DNA of 64,000 bases, from positions 1 through 64,000 of the forward strand of contig RJMB01000003.1 in NCBI GenBank assembly GCA_003725585.1. The letters are read 5' to 3'. Under the pieces are notes generated by a model. It did no database searches and was not told the DNA's origin. It saw nothing but the letters and a program-made list of their open reading frames with translations. Source of the DNA: Halostreptopolyspora alba. GTDB taxonomy: Bacteria > Actinomycetota > Actinomycetes > Streptosporangiales > Streptosporangiaceae. Positions 26,249-35,940 of the stretch are shown one piece after another; position 1 is the first letter of the stretch, and each line of letters starts with the position of its first letter. A program made the translations under genes and the position numbers.

Positions 26249-27274
26249 TCAGCCGAAGAAGACCTCGGCCTCGGCGTAGCGCTCGTCGGGGACCGTCTTG
26301 AGCTTGTCGGTGGCCGCAGAGAGGCCAACGCGGGCGATCTCGGTGCCCTGGAGGGCGACCATCGTGCCGAACTCCTCGTTGTGAACGGCCTCGATGGCGT
26401 TCACGCCGAAGCGGGTGGCCAGCACCCGGTCGAAGGCCGACGGTGTGCCGCCCCGCTGCACGTGCCCGAGGACGACCGACCGCGACTCCTTGCCGGTGCG
26501 TGTCTCGATCTCCTCGGCCAGGCGCTGGCCGATGCCGCCGAGCCGGACGTGCCCGAACGCGTCCTTGTCGCCCGTGGCGAGCTCCATCTGCCCCTCCTTG
26601 GGGTGGGCTCCCTCGGCGACGACGACGATCGGGGCGTAGTTCGTCTTGAAGCGGCTCTCCACGTGGGCGGTGACGTCGTCGATGTCGAAGGGGTGCTCGG
26701 GGATCAGGATAACGTTGGCGCCCGCCGCCATACCCGAGTGCAGCGCGATCCAGCCCGCGTGCCTGCCCATGACCTCGACGATCAGGGCGCGGTGGTGCGA
26801 CTCGGCGGTGGTGTGCAGCCGGTCGATCGCCTCGGTGGCGATGTTCACCGCGGTGTCGAAGCCGAACGTGTAGTCGGTGGCGTTCAGGTCGTTGTCGATG
26901 GTCTTGGGAACCCCGACGACCTTGACGCCGTGGTCGTGGAGCTGGCGCGCGACACCGAGCGTGTCCTCGCCGCCGATGGCCACCAGCGCGTCGACACCGA
27001 GCCCGGCCATGTTGTCCTTGACACGCTCCACCCCGCCGTCGATCTTCATGAGGTTGGTGCGCGACGACCCGAGGATCGTGCCACCGCGCGGCAGGATCCC
27101 GCTCACGGCGGCCCGGTCCAGCGGCATGGTGTCGCCTTCGAGAGGGCCGCGCCAGCCGTCGCGGAAACCGACGAACTCGTACCCGTAGTCCTTGATGCCC
27201 TTGCGGACGGTCGCGCGGATGACCGCGTTCAGACCCGGGCAGTCGCCGCCACCGGTCAGCACCCCGACTCGCAT
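26249..27274 (-). CDS. pfkA: 6-phosphofructokinase, probably PPi-dependent
   Basis: Phosphorylates fructose-6-phosphate. 341 residues with GVLTGGGDCPGLNAVIR at the N terminus, catalytic KTIDND (about 124-129), EVMGRHAGW (about 168-176) and GHVQRGGTPSAFDR. Two positions that separate phosphoryl donors are informative. The sequence has GGED where ATP enzymes have GGDG (Gly104 of E. coli becomes Asp), and PKTIDND where E. coli has PGTIDND (Gly124 becomes Lys). Asp plus Lys is the pattern of PPi-dependent enzymes such as Amycolatopsis PFK, allowing a reversible reaction. ATG with GAGGAG upstream. Confidence 0.92.
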   Translation of the reverse strand: MRVGVLTGGGDCPGLNAVIRATVRKGIKDYGYEFVGFRDGWRGPLEGDTMPLDRAAVSGILPRGGTILGSSRTNLMKIDGGVERVKDNMAGLGVDALVAIGGEDTLGVARQLHDHGVKVVGVPKTIDNDLNATDYTFGFDTAVNIATEAIDRLHTTAESHHRALIVEVMGRHAGWIALHSGMAAGANVILIPEHPFDIDDVTAHVESRFKTNYAPIVVVAEGAHPKEGQMELATGDKDAFGHVRLGGIGQRLAEEIETRTGKESRSVVLGHVQRGGTPSAFDRVLATRFGVNAIEAVHNEEFGTMVALQGTEIARVGLSAATDKLKTVPDERYAEAEVFFG

Positions 27275-27945
27275 GTGTACTCTCCTCGAATTGTGACTCG
27301 ACGCCATGGCCAGCGAGTGTGGCTGCGCTGGCGCATGACCTCCTCGAACCTCGTTGAATGTGCCGCCGGAGACGGCGGTGTGAACCGTGTCACGGAAGGC
27401 GTCCGTGTGGCGTTGGGAGGCGGCTACCACGGGGGAGGTGCCACGGGTGAGGACCCGGGGCGAGGTAGTGCGCTCCGTTCCACGCCGGCCACGTGGTCTA
27501 GACCATAGTCGCCCAAGCTGCTGGAGGCCAACCCGATGTCGGTGCCCGCGCTCGACGTGGGAACAACGGGCGTCACCGCCCTGGTCGCGGCCGAGGAGGG
27601 CCGGGGCCACTCCCGCTTCTTCGAGGGTCAGCTGCCCCACGCCGCGCTGATCGGGTGGTCAGGGTGGAGCGCCCCGAGCGTCAGCGAGGGACGAACGACC
27701 TCGAGCACCCGTGAAGGCGTGGCCATCCTGGGCCGGAGAACCTGGGCCGGTGAAGAAGGCCCGGCAGGTGCTGTATAGGGCCGGTGGCAGAACACCGTGG
27801 GGCTCGCGTGTCACGCCCGACGCGTGGTCAGACTGATATGCGCGGGTTGGCTACCGCGGGACGGACCGTTCGGCGGGAACGAGACCACGCATCCGGAGAT
27901 CGAGCGTGGTCCCGGCCTTTTAAGCGAACCCTTCCTACATACCGT
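27275..27945. other. Intergenic region pfkA / kinase with a gene fragment
   Basis: About 670 bases. It holds the pfkA promoter region, a possible degenerate carbohydrate-kinase fragment (27536-27778), and about 165 bases beyond it with no visible structure. The pfkA and PASTA-kinase genes face away from and toward this gap respectively. Confidence 0.5.
27536..27778 (+). pseudogene. Possible N-terminal fragment of an FGGY carbohydrate kinase
   Basis: The frame starts MSVPALDVGTTGVTALVAAEEGRG, which closely resembles the ATP-binding start of glycerol kinase and other FGGY enzymes (D-x-GTT-x-x-x-x-L-V). After about 35 residues the resemblance fades (FEGQLPHAALIGWSGW keeps only scattered positions) and the frame ends at 80 codons, against ~500 for the family. 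Best read as a decayed remnant; a short real gene is less likely. No clear ribosome-binding site. Confidence 0.4.
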
Positions 27946-29883
27946 CTAGTCGTCGTCCTCGTCATCGTTGTTCCCGTTGCCACCGCCGTTGCCACCGCCG
28001 TTGCCGCCGCCCTGGTCCGGGGGGAGCGGGGAGACGTGCAGCTCGATCTCGTCACCCGGCTTGGCCTCGCCCTGAGGCTCGTACCTCGCGACGCGCTCAC
28101 CGCCGAGGGGAGTCTCTTTGACCTCCACCTCGAAGCCGAGGTTCTCCAGCTCCTCCCTGGCGTCGTCAACGTTCCACCCCGTGACGTCGGGGATCTCGAT
28201 CTTGTCGCCGTTGGAGACCGTGAGCGTGACCGTGTCGCCGGCGCCGACCGTCGTTCCACCGTCGGGAGACTGGCTTATGACCTCGTCCTTGTCGACGTCC
28301 TCGTTGGGCTCCCGCTCGACCGCGACGTTCAGCCCGAGCTCCTCCAGCCGCTCACGGGCCTGTTGCTCCTTACTCCCGACGACGTCGGGCACGTCGAAAC
28401 CGGAGCTGACCTCAAGAGTGACGGATTCCTCACGGTCGGCCTCCGCGCCCGGTTCCGGGTCGCTGGACAGCACGGTTCCCGGCGGTTGGTCGTGCGAAGC
28501 CTTCTCGCTCTCCTCGATCTCGCTGATCCCGGCCTCCTCCAGCCGGTTCTGGGCCTCGCTCACGGGGTCGCCCACGACGTCGGGCATCTCGACCATCCGT
28601 GGCCCCTTCGACAGGGTCACGGTGACCGTCTCGCCCGGCAGGATCCGCTCGTCGACGCCGGGGGTGGTCTCGACGATCGCGCCCTCGTCGATGTCGTCGT
28701 CGTAGGCCCGCTCCTCGGCGACCACCAGCCCCAGCTCCAGCTGGTTCAGCCGCTCCTCGGCGGCCTCCTCCTCCATGCCGGCCAGCTCGGGAACGCTCTC
28801 GTAGCGGCCGAACAGCAGCCACCAGCCCAGGCCGAGGAACACGACGAGGAGGAGCGCGCCACCGACCAGCACCGGAACCCGGCGGTACCAGGGCAGAGGG
28901 GGGAGTTCCCCGTCGTCCTCGTCGTCCAGGGGGACCTGCTCCAGATCCACCTCGATGGTGTCGTGATTCCGTGGCGGTGCCGGGGCGGCGGGAGCACCGG
29001 GGGCCGGTGCGCTCGGCACGGCAGCGGGAGCGGAGCCGGCCGGCATCACCTCCAGCATCGCGGCCAGGTACTGGCCGGCGTTGCCCGGGCGGTAGCGGGG
29101 GTCGCGCTCGGTCGCCCTGGTGACCAGCTCGTCGACCTCCGGGGGGATGCCCGGTACGACCGACGAGGGGCGCGGAACGTCGGTGTTCACGTGCTGGTAG
29201 GCGACCGCGATGGGGCTCTCACCGGTGTGTGGCTGGCTGCCGGTCAGCAGCTCGTAGAGCATGATGCCGGCCGCGTAGACGTCGGAACGGTCATCGGAGC
29301 TGCCGTGCTCGATCTGCTCCGGGGCCAGGTAGGCGGCCGTGCCCATGACTGTCCCGGTCCTGGTCATGCTCTGCTGGGAGTCCTCGGCCGCGCGAGCCAG
29401 GCCGAAGTCGGCGACCTTGACCCGGCCGTCCCGGGTCAGCAGGACGTTCTCGGGTTTGACATCGCGGTGCACGATTCCGGCCTGGTGGGCGGCGCCGAGC
29501 GCCGCCAGCACCGGAGCCATGATCTGCAGCGCCTGCTGTGGGTCGAGCCGGCCTCGTTCGCCGAGCCTGTCGCGTAGCGTGCTGCCGGGCACGTACTCCA
29601 TGGCCAGGAAGACGTGCCCCTGGTCGTTGCCCTGGTCGTAGACCTGGACGACGTTGGGGTGGGAGAGCTTGGCGACGGAGTGCGCCTCGTTGATGAACCG
29701 GCGCACGAACATCGGGTCGCGGGCCATCGACGGGTGCATGACCTTCAACGCCAGCTGGCGGTCGAGCCGCAGGTCGCGCCCTGAGTAGACGGTGGCCATA
29801 CCGCCTCCCGCGATCCGCGACTCGACGTAGTAACGCCGGTCGAGCGTCGCGCCAACGAGCGGGTCCGCAGTCGTCATGTCCAC
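27946..29883 (-). CDS. PASTA-domain Ser/Thr protein kinase
   Basis: Membrane receptor kinase of the PknB/PrkC type. 645 residues. Kinase domain ~15-275: IAGGGMATVYSGRD (glycine loop), LALKVMH (Lys), HRDVKPENVLLT (catalytic loop), DFGLARAAE (DFG) and GTAAYLAPEQ. Then a Pro/Ala-rich juxtamembrane stretch, one transmembrane helix (VPVLVGGALLLVVFLGLGWW, about 335-355) and four PASTA repeats (start near 360, 428, 497, 563) that would bind peptidoglycan or lipid II outside. The end is a Gly/Asn tract and an acidic tail. GTG start 7 bases after TACACT predicts a leaderless mRNA. Confidence 0.95.
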   Translation of the reverse strand: MDMTTADPLVGATLDRRYYVESRIAGGGMATVYSGRDLRLDRQLALKVMHPSMARDPMFVRRFINEAHSVAKLSHPNVVQVYDQGNDQGHVFLAMEYVPGSTLRDRLGERGRLDPQQALQIMAPVLAALGAAHQAGIVHRDVKPENVLLTRDGRVKVADFGLARAAEDSQQSMTRTGTVMGTAAYLAPEQIEHGSSDDRSDVYAAGIMLYELLTGSQPHTGESPIAVAYQHVNTDVPRPSSVVPGIPPEVDELVTRATERDPRYRPGNAGQYLAAMLEVMPAGSAPAAVPSAPAPGAPAAPAPPRNHDTIEVDLEQVPLDDEDDGELPPLPWYRRVPVLVGGALLLVVFLGLGWWLLFGRYESVPELAGMEEEAAEERLNQLELGLVVAEERAYDDDIDEGAIVETTPGVDERILPGETVTVTLSKGPRMVEMPDVVGDPVSEAQNRLEEAGISEIEESEKASHDQPPGTVLSSDPEPGAEADREESVTLEVSSGFDVPDVVGSKEQQARERLEELGLNVAVEREPNEDVDKDEVISQSPDGGTTVGAGDTVTLTVSNGDKIEIPDVTGWNVDDAREELENLGFEVEVKETPLGGERVARYEPQGEAKPGDEIELHVSPLPPDQGGGNGGGNGGGNGNNDDEDDD

Positions 29884-29890
29884 GAGGGCG

Positions 29891-29896
29891 AGTGTA
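29891..29896 (-). promoter_or_regulatory. -10 box of the PASTA kinase gene, leaderless
   Basis: TACACT on the minus strand, 7 bases (CGCCCTC) before GTG 29883. No Shine-Dalgarno sequence. Confidence 0.55.
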
Positions 29897-30053
29897 AGGG
29901 GGATACGGTGGGTGAGGAGGAGCCCCTCCAGCGGGTAACGCGACGCACGAGGCGAACGATGCCGGTGTGACCGGCGTACGGTCCCGTTGTGTGGCTGTGT
30001 CGCGGTTTTCCGTCAGTGTAGTGCCAATCGGCCGCGCCGCGGACGCGACACAC

Positions 30054-30863
<810 letters not shown>

Positions 30864-31073
30864 TCAACCTCCCTGGACCGCGGTGAGCACGTCCACCCGG
30901 TCGTTCTCGGTGACCTCGGTCCCGGACCAGCTGGCCTTGGGGACCACCTCGTCGTTGACGGTCACGGCGATTCCGCTGGTCTGTTCGGTCAGGGAACGGA
31001 CGACGGCGGCCACCGTCGTGCGCGGCGCCAGGTCGCGGCGTTCCCCGTTGATGATCACGTCCACTGGTGTCAC
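30864..31073 (-). CDS. thiS: Sulfur carrier protein ThiS
   Basis: 69-residue ubiquitin-like sulfur carrier ending in Gly-Gly, the terminus that is thiocarboxylated for transfer to ThiG. Begins MTPVDVIINGERRDLAP and contains the usual IAVTVNDEVV strand. The gene lies at the end of a much longer open frame, so its start must be set by context: GTG 31073 overlaps the thiO stop (GTGA) and has AGGAA 6 bases upstream. Confidence 0.92.
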   Translation of the reverse strand: MTPVDVIINGERRDLAPRTTVAAVVRSLTEQTSGIAVTVNDEVVPKASWSGTEVTENDRVDVLTAVQGG

Positions 31074-32224
31074 TCGTTCCTGTCGCTGTCGAATTCCCGG
31101 GTGGCGGCGAACCGCCGCGCGAAGTCCGGTAGCTGTCCACTGGTGAGGGCCTCGGCCATGGCGTCGCCGGTCGCCGGGGTGAGCAGCACACCATGCCGGA
31201 AGTGGCCGACGGCGACCTGCAGGCCGGGGAGCCGGGTGGGGCCGAGGAGCGGCTCGTTGTCGGGGGATCCGGGGCGCAGCCCCACGCAGGTCTCGGCCAC
31301 TTCCAACTCGCTGACGCCGGGCACCAGCTCGTGGGCGTCGCGGAGGATCTCCCAGAGGGCGCCGGCCGTCAGCCGGAGGTCGTGGCCCATTTCCTCCTGG
31401 GTGGCACCCAGGATCACCTCGTCGCTCTCCCGTGGCACGAGGTAGACGGGGGAACCCTTGACCAGGCCGCGCACAGTGCGGGAGACGATCGGGGGTTCGT
31501 CGGCGGGCGTGCGCAGCCGCAGCAGCTGGCCCTTGACGGGCCGCAGGGGAGGCAGCACACCCTCGGGGATTCCGCTGATATGGGGGGTCCAGGCGCCCGC
31601 GGCCAGCAGGACCTGGTCCGCGGTGATCTCGCCGCCGGACTCCAGGAGCACCCCGTGGACCCGGTCGCCGTCGGTCAGGAGTCCACGGACCCGGTCGCGG
31701 ATTCCGCCCACGCCGCGGCGTTCCGCGGCCGCCCACAGGGCATCCGCGAGCAGCCGCGGGTTGACCGAGTGGTCGTCGGGGGCGAGGATCCCGCCGCGCA
31801 CCGACGGCGCGAGCATCGGCTCCAGTCTGCGGCACTCGCGGCTGGTGAGCCGTTCGGTCTTGACGCCGAGGCGTGTCTGTAACTCGCCGAGGTCGGACAG
31901 CCGGGCCAGGTCGTCGGTGTCGAAGGCGATCTGCAGGGTGCCGGCGGTTCGGAACCCCGCGGACAGCCCGCTCTCCTCCTCCAGCTCGGTGATGAAGGCG
32001 GGGTAGCGGTCGCGCGAGAGGGCACCGAGCCGCATGAGCGGCTCCTCGCCGAACGTGGCCTCGCTGGCGGGTGTGAGCATGCCCGCCGCGACACTGGAGG
32101 CCGCGTTGCCGCTCTCCCGCGATATGACGGTGACGTTCAGGCCGCGCTGCGCGGCTCGCCAGGCGCTGACCAACCCGACGAGCCCGCTTCCCACCACGAT
32201 GAGGTCGGGCGTGTCGCTGCGCAC
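31070..32224 (-). CDS. thiO: Glycine oxidase ThiO
   Basis: FAD-dependent oxidase producing dehydroglycine for thiazole synthesis. 384 residues of the DAO fold: dinucleotide-binding IVVGSGLVGLVSAWRAAQRG at the N terminus, AAGMLTPASE, the substrate-side VKGQLLRLR (about 225) and the C-terminal FAD contact VAVGHFRHGVLLTPATGDAMA. GTG start. The Shine-Dalgarno GGGAGAGG (32234-32241) overlaps the last stem of the TPP riboswitch, so translation is probably shut off by thiamine pyrophosphate. First gene of thiO-thiS-thiG. Confidence 0.94.
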   Translation of the reverse strand: MRSDTPDLIVVGSGLVGLVSAWRAAQRGLNVTVISRESGNAASSVAAGMLTPASEATFGEEPLMRLGALSRDRYPAFITELEEESGLSAGFRTAGTLQIAFDTDDLARLSDLGELQTRLGVKTERLTSRECRRLEPMLAPSVRGGILAPDDHSVNPRLLADALWAAAERRGVGGIRDRVRGLLTDGDRVHGVLLESGGEITADQVLLAAGAWTPHISGIPEGVLPPLRPVKGQLLRLRTPADEPPIVSRTVRGLVKGSPVYLVPRESDEVILGATQEEMGHDLRLTAGALWEILRDAHELVPGVSELEVAETCVGLRPGSPDNEPLLGPTRLPGLQVAVGHFRHGVLLTPATGDAMAEALTSGQLPDFARRFAATREFDSDRNE

Positions 32225-32235
32225 GATACGGTGCC

Positions 32236-32330
32236 TCTCCCTTCGCCGGTATGACCCGGATCAGGTTCGTGCGGTCGGAGGCTCACAGCCTCCCTCTCAG
32301 CCGGGTCCCACCCGGCTCCCGCGGGGATGT
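32236..32330 (-). ncRNA. TPP riboswitch (THI element)
   Basis: Minus-strand reading contains CTGAGAGGGA (complement of 32291-32300) and ACCTGATCCGGGTCATACC followed by GGCGAAGGGAG (complement of 32237-32265), the signature pyrimidine- and pyrophosphate-sensing blocks. P3 arms GCCGGGT/ACCCGGC are also present. The last block runs into the thiO Shine-Dalgarno, which points to translational control. Confidence 0.95.
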
Positions 32331-32455
32331 CTCCCTTGTCCACCCCCGATTTTACCGTTATCTGGCCGAATCGGTCGGGGGCCTGTTCTAAGCCCGCAGC
32401 GATAACGCGCGAAACCGGGGTTTGCGGCGGGCCCGGATGTGGGACATTTGGCTGC

Positions 32456-32815
32456 GTGACAGAGAACGACCGTGACATCGACACACTCGTCGGTGACTGG
32501 CTGTCGGTGCGGGACGCCGCCAAGGCGCTGAACGTCAGCCCGAATCGGATCAAGCAGTTCATCAGCGACCACAAGCTCCTCGGGATCAAGCGCCAGGGGG
32601 AGCTCTCGATTCCGGCCGCCTTCATCGCCGAGGGCGACGTCATCAAGGGACTCCCGGGCACCCTCACGGTGCTCGCCGACTGCGGATTCACCACCGACGA
32701 GGCCCTGCGCTGGCTCTTCACGCCCGACGACACCCTCCCGGGCGCCCCCATCGAGGCGATCCGGGAGAACCGCGGAACCGAGGTGCGCCGCCGGGCGCAG
32801 GCGATGGCGCTGTAG
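32456..32815 (+). CDS. Rv2175c-family DNA-binding protein
   Basis: 119 residues with a winged-helix/excisionase-like N-terminal domain ([22 protein letters not shown], about 13-34; [17 protein letters not shown]) and a C-terminal helical domain ([20 protein letters not shown]). In Mycobacterium tuberculosis Rv2175c binds DNA weakly and is phosphorylated by PknL, encoded beside it; here a PASTA kinase is 2.6 kb away. GTG 32456 gives the family N terminus; the longer frame from 32327 would run through the riboswitch region. Targets unknown. Confidence 0.88.
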   Translation: MTENDRDIDTLVGDWLSVRDAAKALNVSPNRIKQFISDHKLLGIKRQGELSIPAAFIAEGDVIKGLPGTLTVLADCGFTTDEALRWLFTPDDTLPGAPIEAIRENRGTEVRRRAQAMAL

Positions 32816-32909
32816 GAAGGCGCCGTGGGCACACGGGTGGGGTACCGGGGTCGGGCCACGGGACGCCGTCTGCTCCGGGGCCGTGCTGGTGGTGTGGCGT
32901 GTCGCCGTC

Positions 32910-32915
32910 TACCGT
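32910..32915 (+). promoter_or_regulatory. -10 box of thiE, leaderless
   Basis: TACCGT, 6 bases before GTG 32922, with no Shine-Dalgarno sequence. Confidence 0.45.
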
Positions 32916-32921
32916 GGAACG

Positions 32922-33578
32922 GTGACTTCGAGCCTGCGTGATCGCCTCGACGCGGCGTACCTCTACCTGTGCACCGACGCCCGGCGCGAGCGGGGCGACC
33001 TCGCCGCGTTCCTCGACGCCGCGCTGTCCGGCGGCGTCGACATCGTCCAGCTGCGCGACAAGGAGCTGGAAGCCCGTCAGGAGCTGGAGTACCTGCGGGT
33101 GGTGCGCGACGCCTGCGAGCGCCATGGGGCACTGCTGGCGGTTAACGACCGCGCCGACATCGCCCGGGCGGCCGGTGCCGACATCCTGCACCTCGGCCAG
33201 AACGACCTTCCGGTGGCGACGGCCAGGGAGATCGTCGGGGACGAGCCACTGGTCGGCCGCTCGAACAACAACGCGGAGCTGGCCCTGGCCGCGTCCCGCG
33301 AGCCGGGCGTCGACTACTTCTGTGTCGGCCCCACCTGGTCCACCCCCACGAAACCGGGGCGACCGGCCGCGGGACTCGAACTCGTCAGCGCCACGGCGGC
33401 ACTGCGCCCACCGCGGCCCTGGTTCGCCATCGGCGGGATCGACCTCGACAACCTCGGCCGGGTTCTCGACGCCGGCGCGCACCGCGTCGTCGTGGTGCGC
33501 GCGATCACCGAGGCCGACGACCCGCACGCCGCCGCCGCCGAGTTCCGTCGGCGACTCGGGAGAACGCGGACGAGGTGA
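32922..33578 (+). CDS. thiE: Thiamine phosphate synthase
   Basis: Couples the thiazole and pyrimidine moieties to thiamine phosphate. 218 residues, TIM barrel: [23 protein letters not shown] (Gln/Arg/Lys for pyrophosphate), [11 protein letters not shown] (Asn-Asp for Mg), HLGQNDLPV (Asp), [12 protein letters not shown] and [10 protein letters not shown]. The loop after the fourth strand reads GRSNNN, whereas most family members have S-(T/A)-H there. The start at GTG 32922 follows a leaderless pattern; an ORF start at 32883 is less likely. Unlike thiOSG, it has no visible TPP riboswitch. Confidence 0.92.
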   Translation: MTSSLRDRLDAAYLYLCTDARRERGDLAAFLDAALSGGVDIVQLRDKELEARQELEYLRVVRDACERHGALLAVNDRADIARAAGADILHLGQNDLPVATAREIVGDEPLVGRSNNNAELALAASREPGVDYFCVGPTWSTPTKPGRPAAGLELVSATAALRPPRPWFAIGGIDLDNLGRVLDAGAHRVVVVRAITEADDPHAAAAEFRRRLGRTRTR

Positions 33579-33597
33579 GAGCGGGCTGAGCCCGAGC

Positions 33598-34482
33598 TCA
33601 GGCCGCCACGTGGGCCAGCGCGGTGGGACGCCGGCGCAGGTGACCCTCGATCGACTGGGCCGGGTGGCCGGTGATGTCGGGCACGGTCGGCGCCACCACG
33701 TCCAGCTCGTCGTTGGCGACCGCGGCGTAGGAGCTGGCCCAACCCTCGATGGCCCACTCCGGCGCGCCCAAGGGGCGGCGCGACTCCAGGGCCTCCTCCC
33801 ACGTCTCCGGCAGGTACCGCAGGGTCTTACCCGTCACCGCGGACAGCCTCCGGACGCTCTCGCCGAGCGTGACCGCCTCGGGACCGGTGACGTCGTAGGT
33901 CCGCCCGTCGTGGGCCGCCCCGCCGGTGAGCACGGCGGCGGCGACGTCGGCCACGTCCTCGCGAGCCACCCAGGCCACGCGACCGTTGCCCGCCGGCCCG
34001 CGAACCACCCCGGAGCTGTCCACCCAGTGCGGCAGCAGGTCGAGGTACAGGCTCGGGCGCAGGAACGTGTGGGCCACCCCGGTGGAACGGATGTGCTCCT
34101 CGGTGTGGAAGTGGGTCCGGGCGAAGGTGAACGTCGCATCGGGCGCCGCCGCCAGGAAGGAGAGGTACACGATCCTGGTCACGCCCGCCGCCACGGCGGC
34201 GTTGACGGCGCTGATGTGCTGCTGTAGCCGGTCGGCCGCCTCGGTGGCCGACACCAGGAACAGGGTGGTGGTTCCCCTCACCGCTCGCTCGAAGGCGTAC
34301 CGGTCCTCGTAGGCGGCCATGGCGGCGCTGGTGCCGGGCAGCTCGGGAGCGCGGTTGATGTCGCGCACGATGAGGCGCTGTGTGACGCCGAGCCGCGCCA
34401 GGCGGCCGGCAACGAGGTCCCCGAGCGCGCCGGTCGCGCCCGTGATGCCGACGGTGTGCGTTATCTCCTGGTCGTCCCCCAT
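33598..34482 (-). CDS. NmrA-like NAD(P)-binding protein
   Basis: 294 residues of the atypical short-chain dehydrogenase group (NmrA/QOR2-like). The Rossmann start is VGITGATGALGDLVAGRL, followed by ATEAADRLQQHISAVNAAVAAG and YLSFLAA. The Tyr-x-x-x-Lys catalytic pair of ordinary SDRs is not evident, consistent with a redox sensor or quinone reductase. ATG start; the upstream frame gives no RBS. Tail-to-tail with thiE across a 19-base gap. Substrate unknown. Confidence 0.82.
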   Translation of the reverse strand: MGDDQEITHTVGITGATGALGDLVAGRLARLGVTQRLIVRDINRAPELPGTSAAMAAYEDRYAFERAVRGTTTLFLVSATEAADRLQQHISAVNAAVAAGVTRIVYLSFLAAAPDATFTFARTHFHTEEHIRSTGVAHTFLRPSLYLDLLPHWVDSSGVVRGPAGNGRVAWVAREDVADVAAAVLTGGAAHDGRTYDVTGPEAVTLGESVRRLSAVTGKTLRYLPETWEEALESRRPLGAPEWAIEGWASSYAAVANDELDVVAPTVPDITGHPAQSIEGHLRRRPTALAHVAA

Positions 34483-34565
34483 GACTCCCCATTTTCACGT
34501 CATTTTCGGCCCGGCGCACCCACCAGGGCGTGTCGGACACGGATCCGCAGGTACACCGAATGTTC

Positions 34566-35837
34566 TCAGCGTGTCGTGCTCCGGGACACGTCGGCCGTGG
34601 TCCCGGGATTCGGACGGCGGTAGCTGAGCCTGCGCAACAGGGCCTCGGCGGGGCCGCGGCGCCCCGCCCGCTCCAGTAGGACGGAGCCGAGCACCGTCAC
34701 GAGCCAGGTGGCCACGGCGTAGCCGGCCATCTGCGCGCTGCCGAGGGCCGCCCCGAGCCCCAACCCCCAGGCGGCCAGAACGGGGGCGCAGAGTACCGAC
34801 TGGGCCAGGTAGCACGACAGCGAGCGTTTGCCGACAGCGGCCACGGCGCTGACGACGAACCCGTGCCGCGCGCGTTCGCGCAGCCGATACCCGAACAGCC
34901 CGAACAGCGCGGCGTAGCCGATCCCGCCCGCCAGGCCGGTGGTGGGTTGTGTCGCGCTGAAGACCCAGCTCGCGGTGTCGGGAACGGGCAGGACGCCCAC
35001 ATGGTGCAGGGCGTTGGGCAGCCCGCCCAGCCAGCCGATGGCGATCCCGCCGACGCTCACCCAGAGCAACAGCGCGACGTGGCGCTGCGGCTCCTCCAGG
35101 ATCCGCAGCCGCGCCGCCCAGAACCCCAGCAGGATCGCCACCGGCACCACGAGCGTGAGCAGTCCCTGGGCGAACACGATCAACGGCCACACCGCCAACC
35201 GCCCGAGCGCCGCGGCGAGCGGGTCTGTCTCGCTGATGGTGTCCATGATCACCCGCGTGACGTCGGGTCCCTGCTGCGCCGGTGTGTCGGTGGCCGCCGC
35301 ACCGATGGCGCCGACGACGGCGAGCGCGCTGAACGCGACGAGGAGGCCGGTGCCGATACCCGCCCACGTCAGCAGGGTCCGGTCGGAGCGCCGGAGGAAC
35401 AGGGAGGCGAGAACGAGCCCGGCGAGCCCGTAGGCGCCGAGGATGTCACCCGTCCAGAGCAGCAGGGCGTGCACCAGACCGAACACGATCAACCACAGGT
35501 TGCGCCGCCGCAGCAGCGCCAACGCGGATCCGCGCGTGACGCCGGCCGCCTCCTGACGCAGCAGGAGCTGCACCATCCCGTAGCCGAAGAGGAACGCGAA
35601 CATGGGGTAGACCCGCCCGTCGACACCGGTGATGATGAGTGTCTGGGTGACCTGGTCGGCGAGCGAGCCGTGGGCGGGGTGGGCGTTCAACGCCCCGCTC
35701 TCGCGCCCCCAGAGATAGAACGTCGTGTTCGCCACGGCGATCAGCAGCAGCATGACACCGCGGGCGAGGTCGGGAGCGAGTGCCCGTTCGTCGGCGCGTA
35801 CGGGAGCGCGCGGCATGGGTCCTGGGGTGTCCGGCAC
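34566..35837 (-). CDS. DUF418-family membrane protein
   Basis: 423 residues with about ten hydrophobic segments. It begins RALAPDLARGVMLLLIAVANTTFYL, the usual DUF418 opening, and contains FGYGMVQLLLRQE and GKRSLSCYLAQSVLCAPVL in the C-terminal DUF418 block. Related proteins are putative acyltransferase-like or transport proteins of unknown function. GTG 35837 is fixed by an excellent Shine-Dalgarno (AAGGAGGTG, 5 bases before); the frame further upstream overlaps idsA and is a shadow. Confidence 0.85.
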   Translation of the reverse strand: MPDTPGPMPRAPVRADERALAPDLARGVMLLLIAVANTTFYLWGRESGALNAHPAHGSLADQVTQTLIITGVDGRVYPMFAFLFGYGMVQLLLRQEAAGVTRGSALALLRRRNLWLIVFGLVHALLLWTGDILGAYGLAGLVLASLFLRRSDRTLLTWAGIGTGLLVAFSALAVVGAIGAAATDTPAQQGPDVTRVIMDTISETDPLAAALGRLAVWPLIVFAQGLLTLVVPVAILLGFWAARLRILEEPQRHVALLLWVSVGGIAIGWLGGLPNALHHVGVLPVPDTASWVFSATQPTTGLAGGIGYAALFGLFGYRLRERARHGFVVSAVAAVGKRSLSCYLAQSVLCAPVLAAWGLGLGAALGSAQMAGYAVATWLVTVLGSVLLERAGRRGPAEALLRRLSYRRPNPGTTADVSRSTTR

Positions 35838-35940
35838 GGCACCTCCTTCGAGTGGCGCTGCCGTCGGGCCACCTTCGGCGGATACCGGAGTGTTTTCCCA
35901 CGAGGTGTGGTTACCACCCTCCGGGATCCTTTGAGGACCT

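Noticed and set aside
27784..29577. A 597-codon plus-strand frame opposite the PASTA kinase
   Set aside because: Shadow of the kinase gene on the other strand; composition is Val/Leu/Arg/Gly-rich without recognisable domains.
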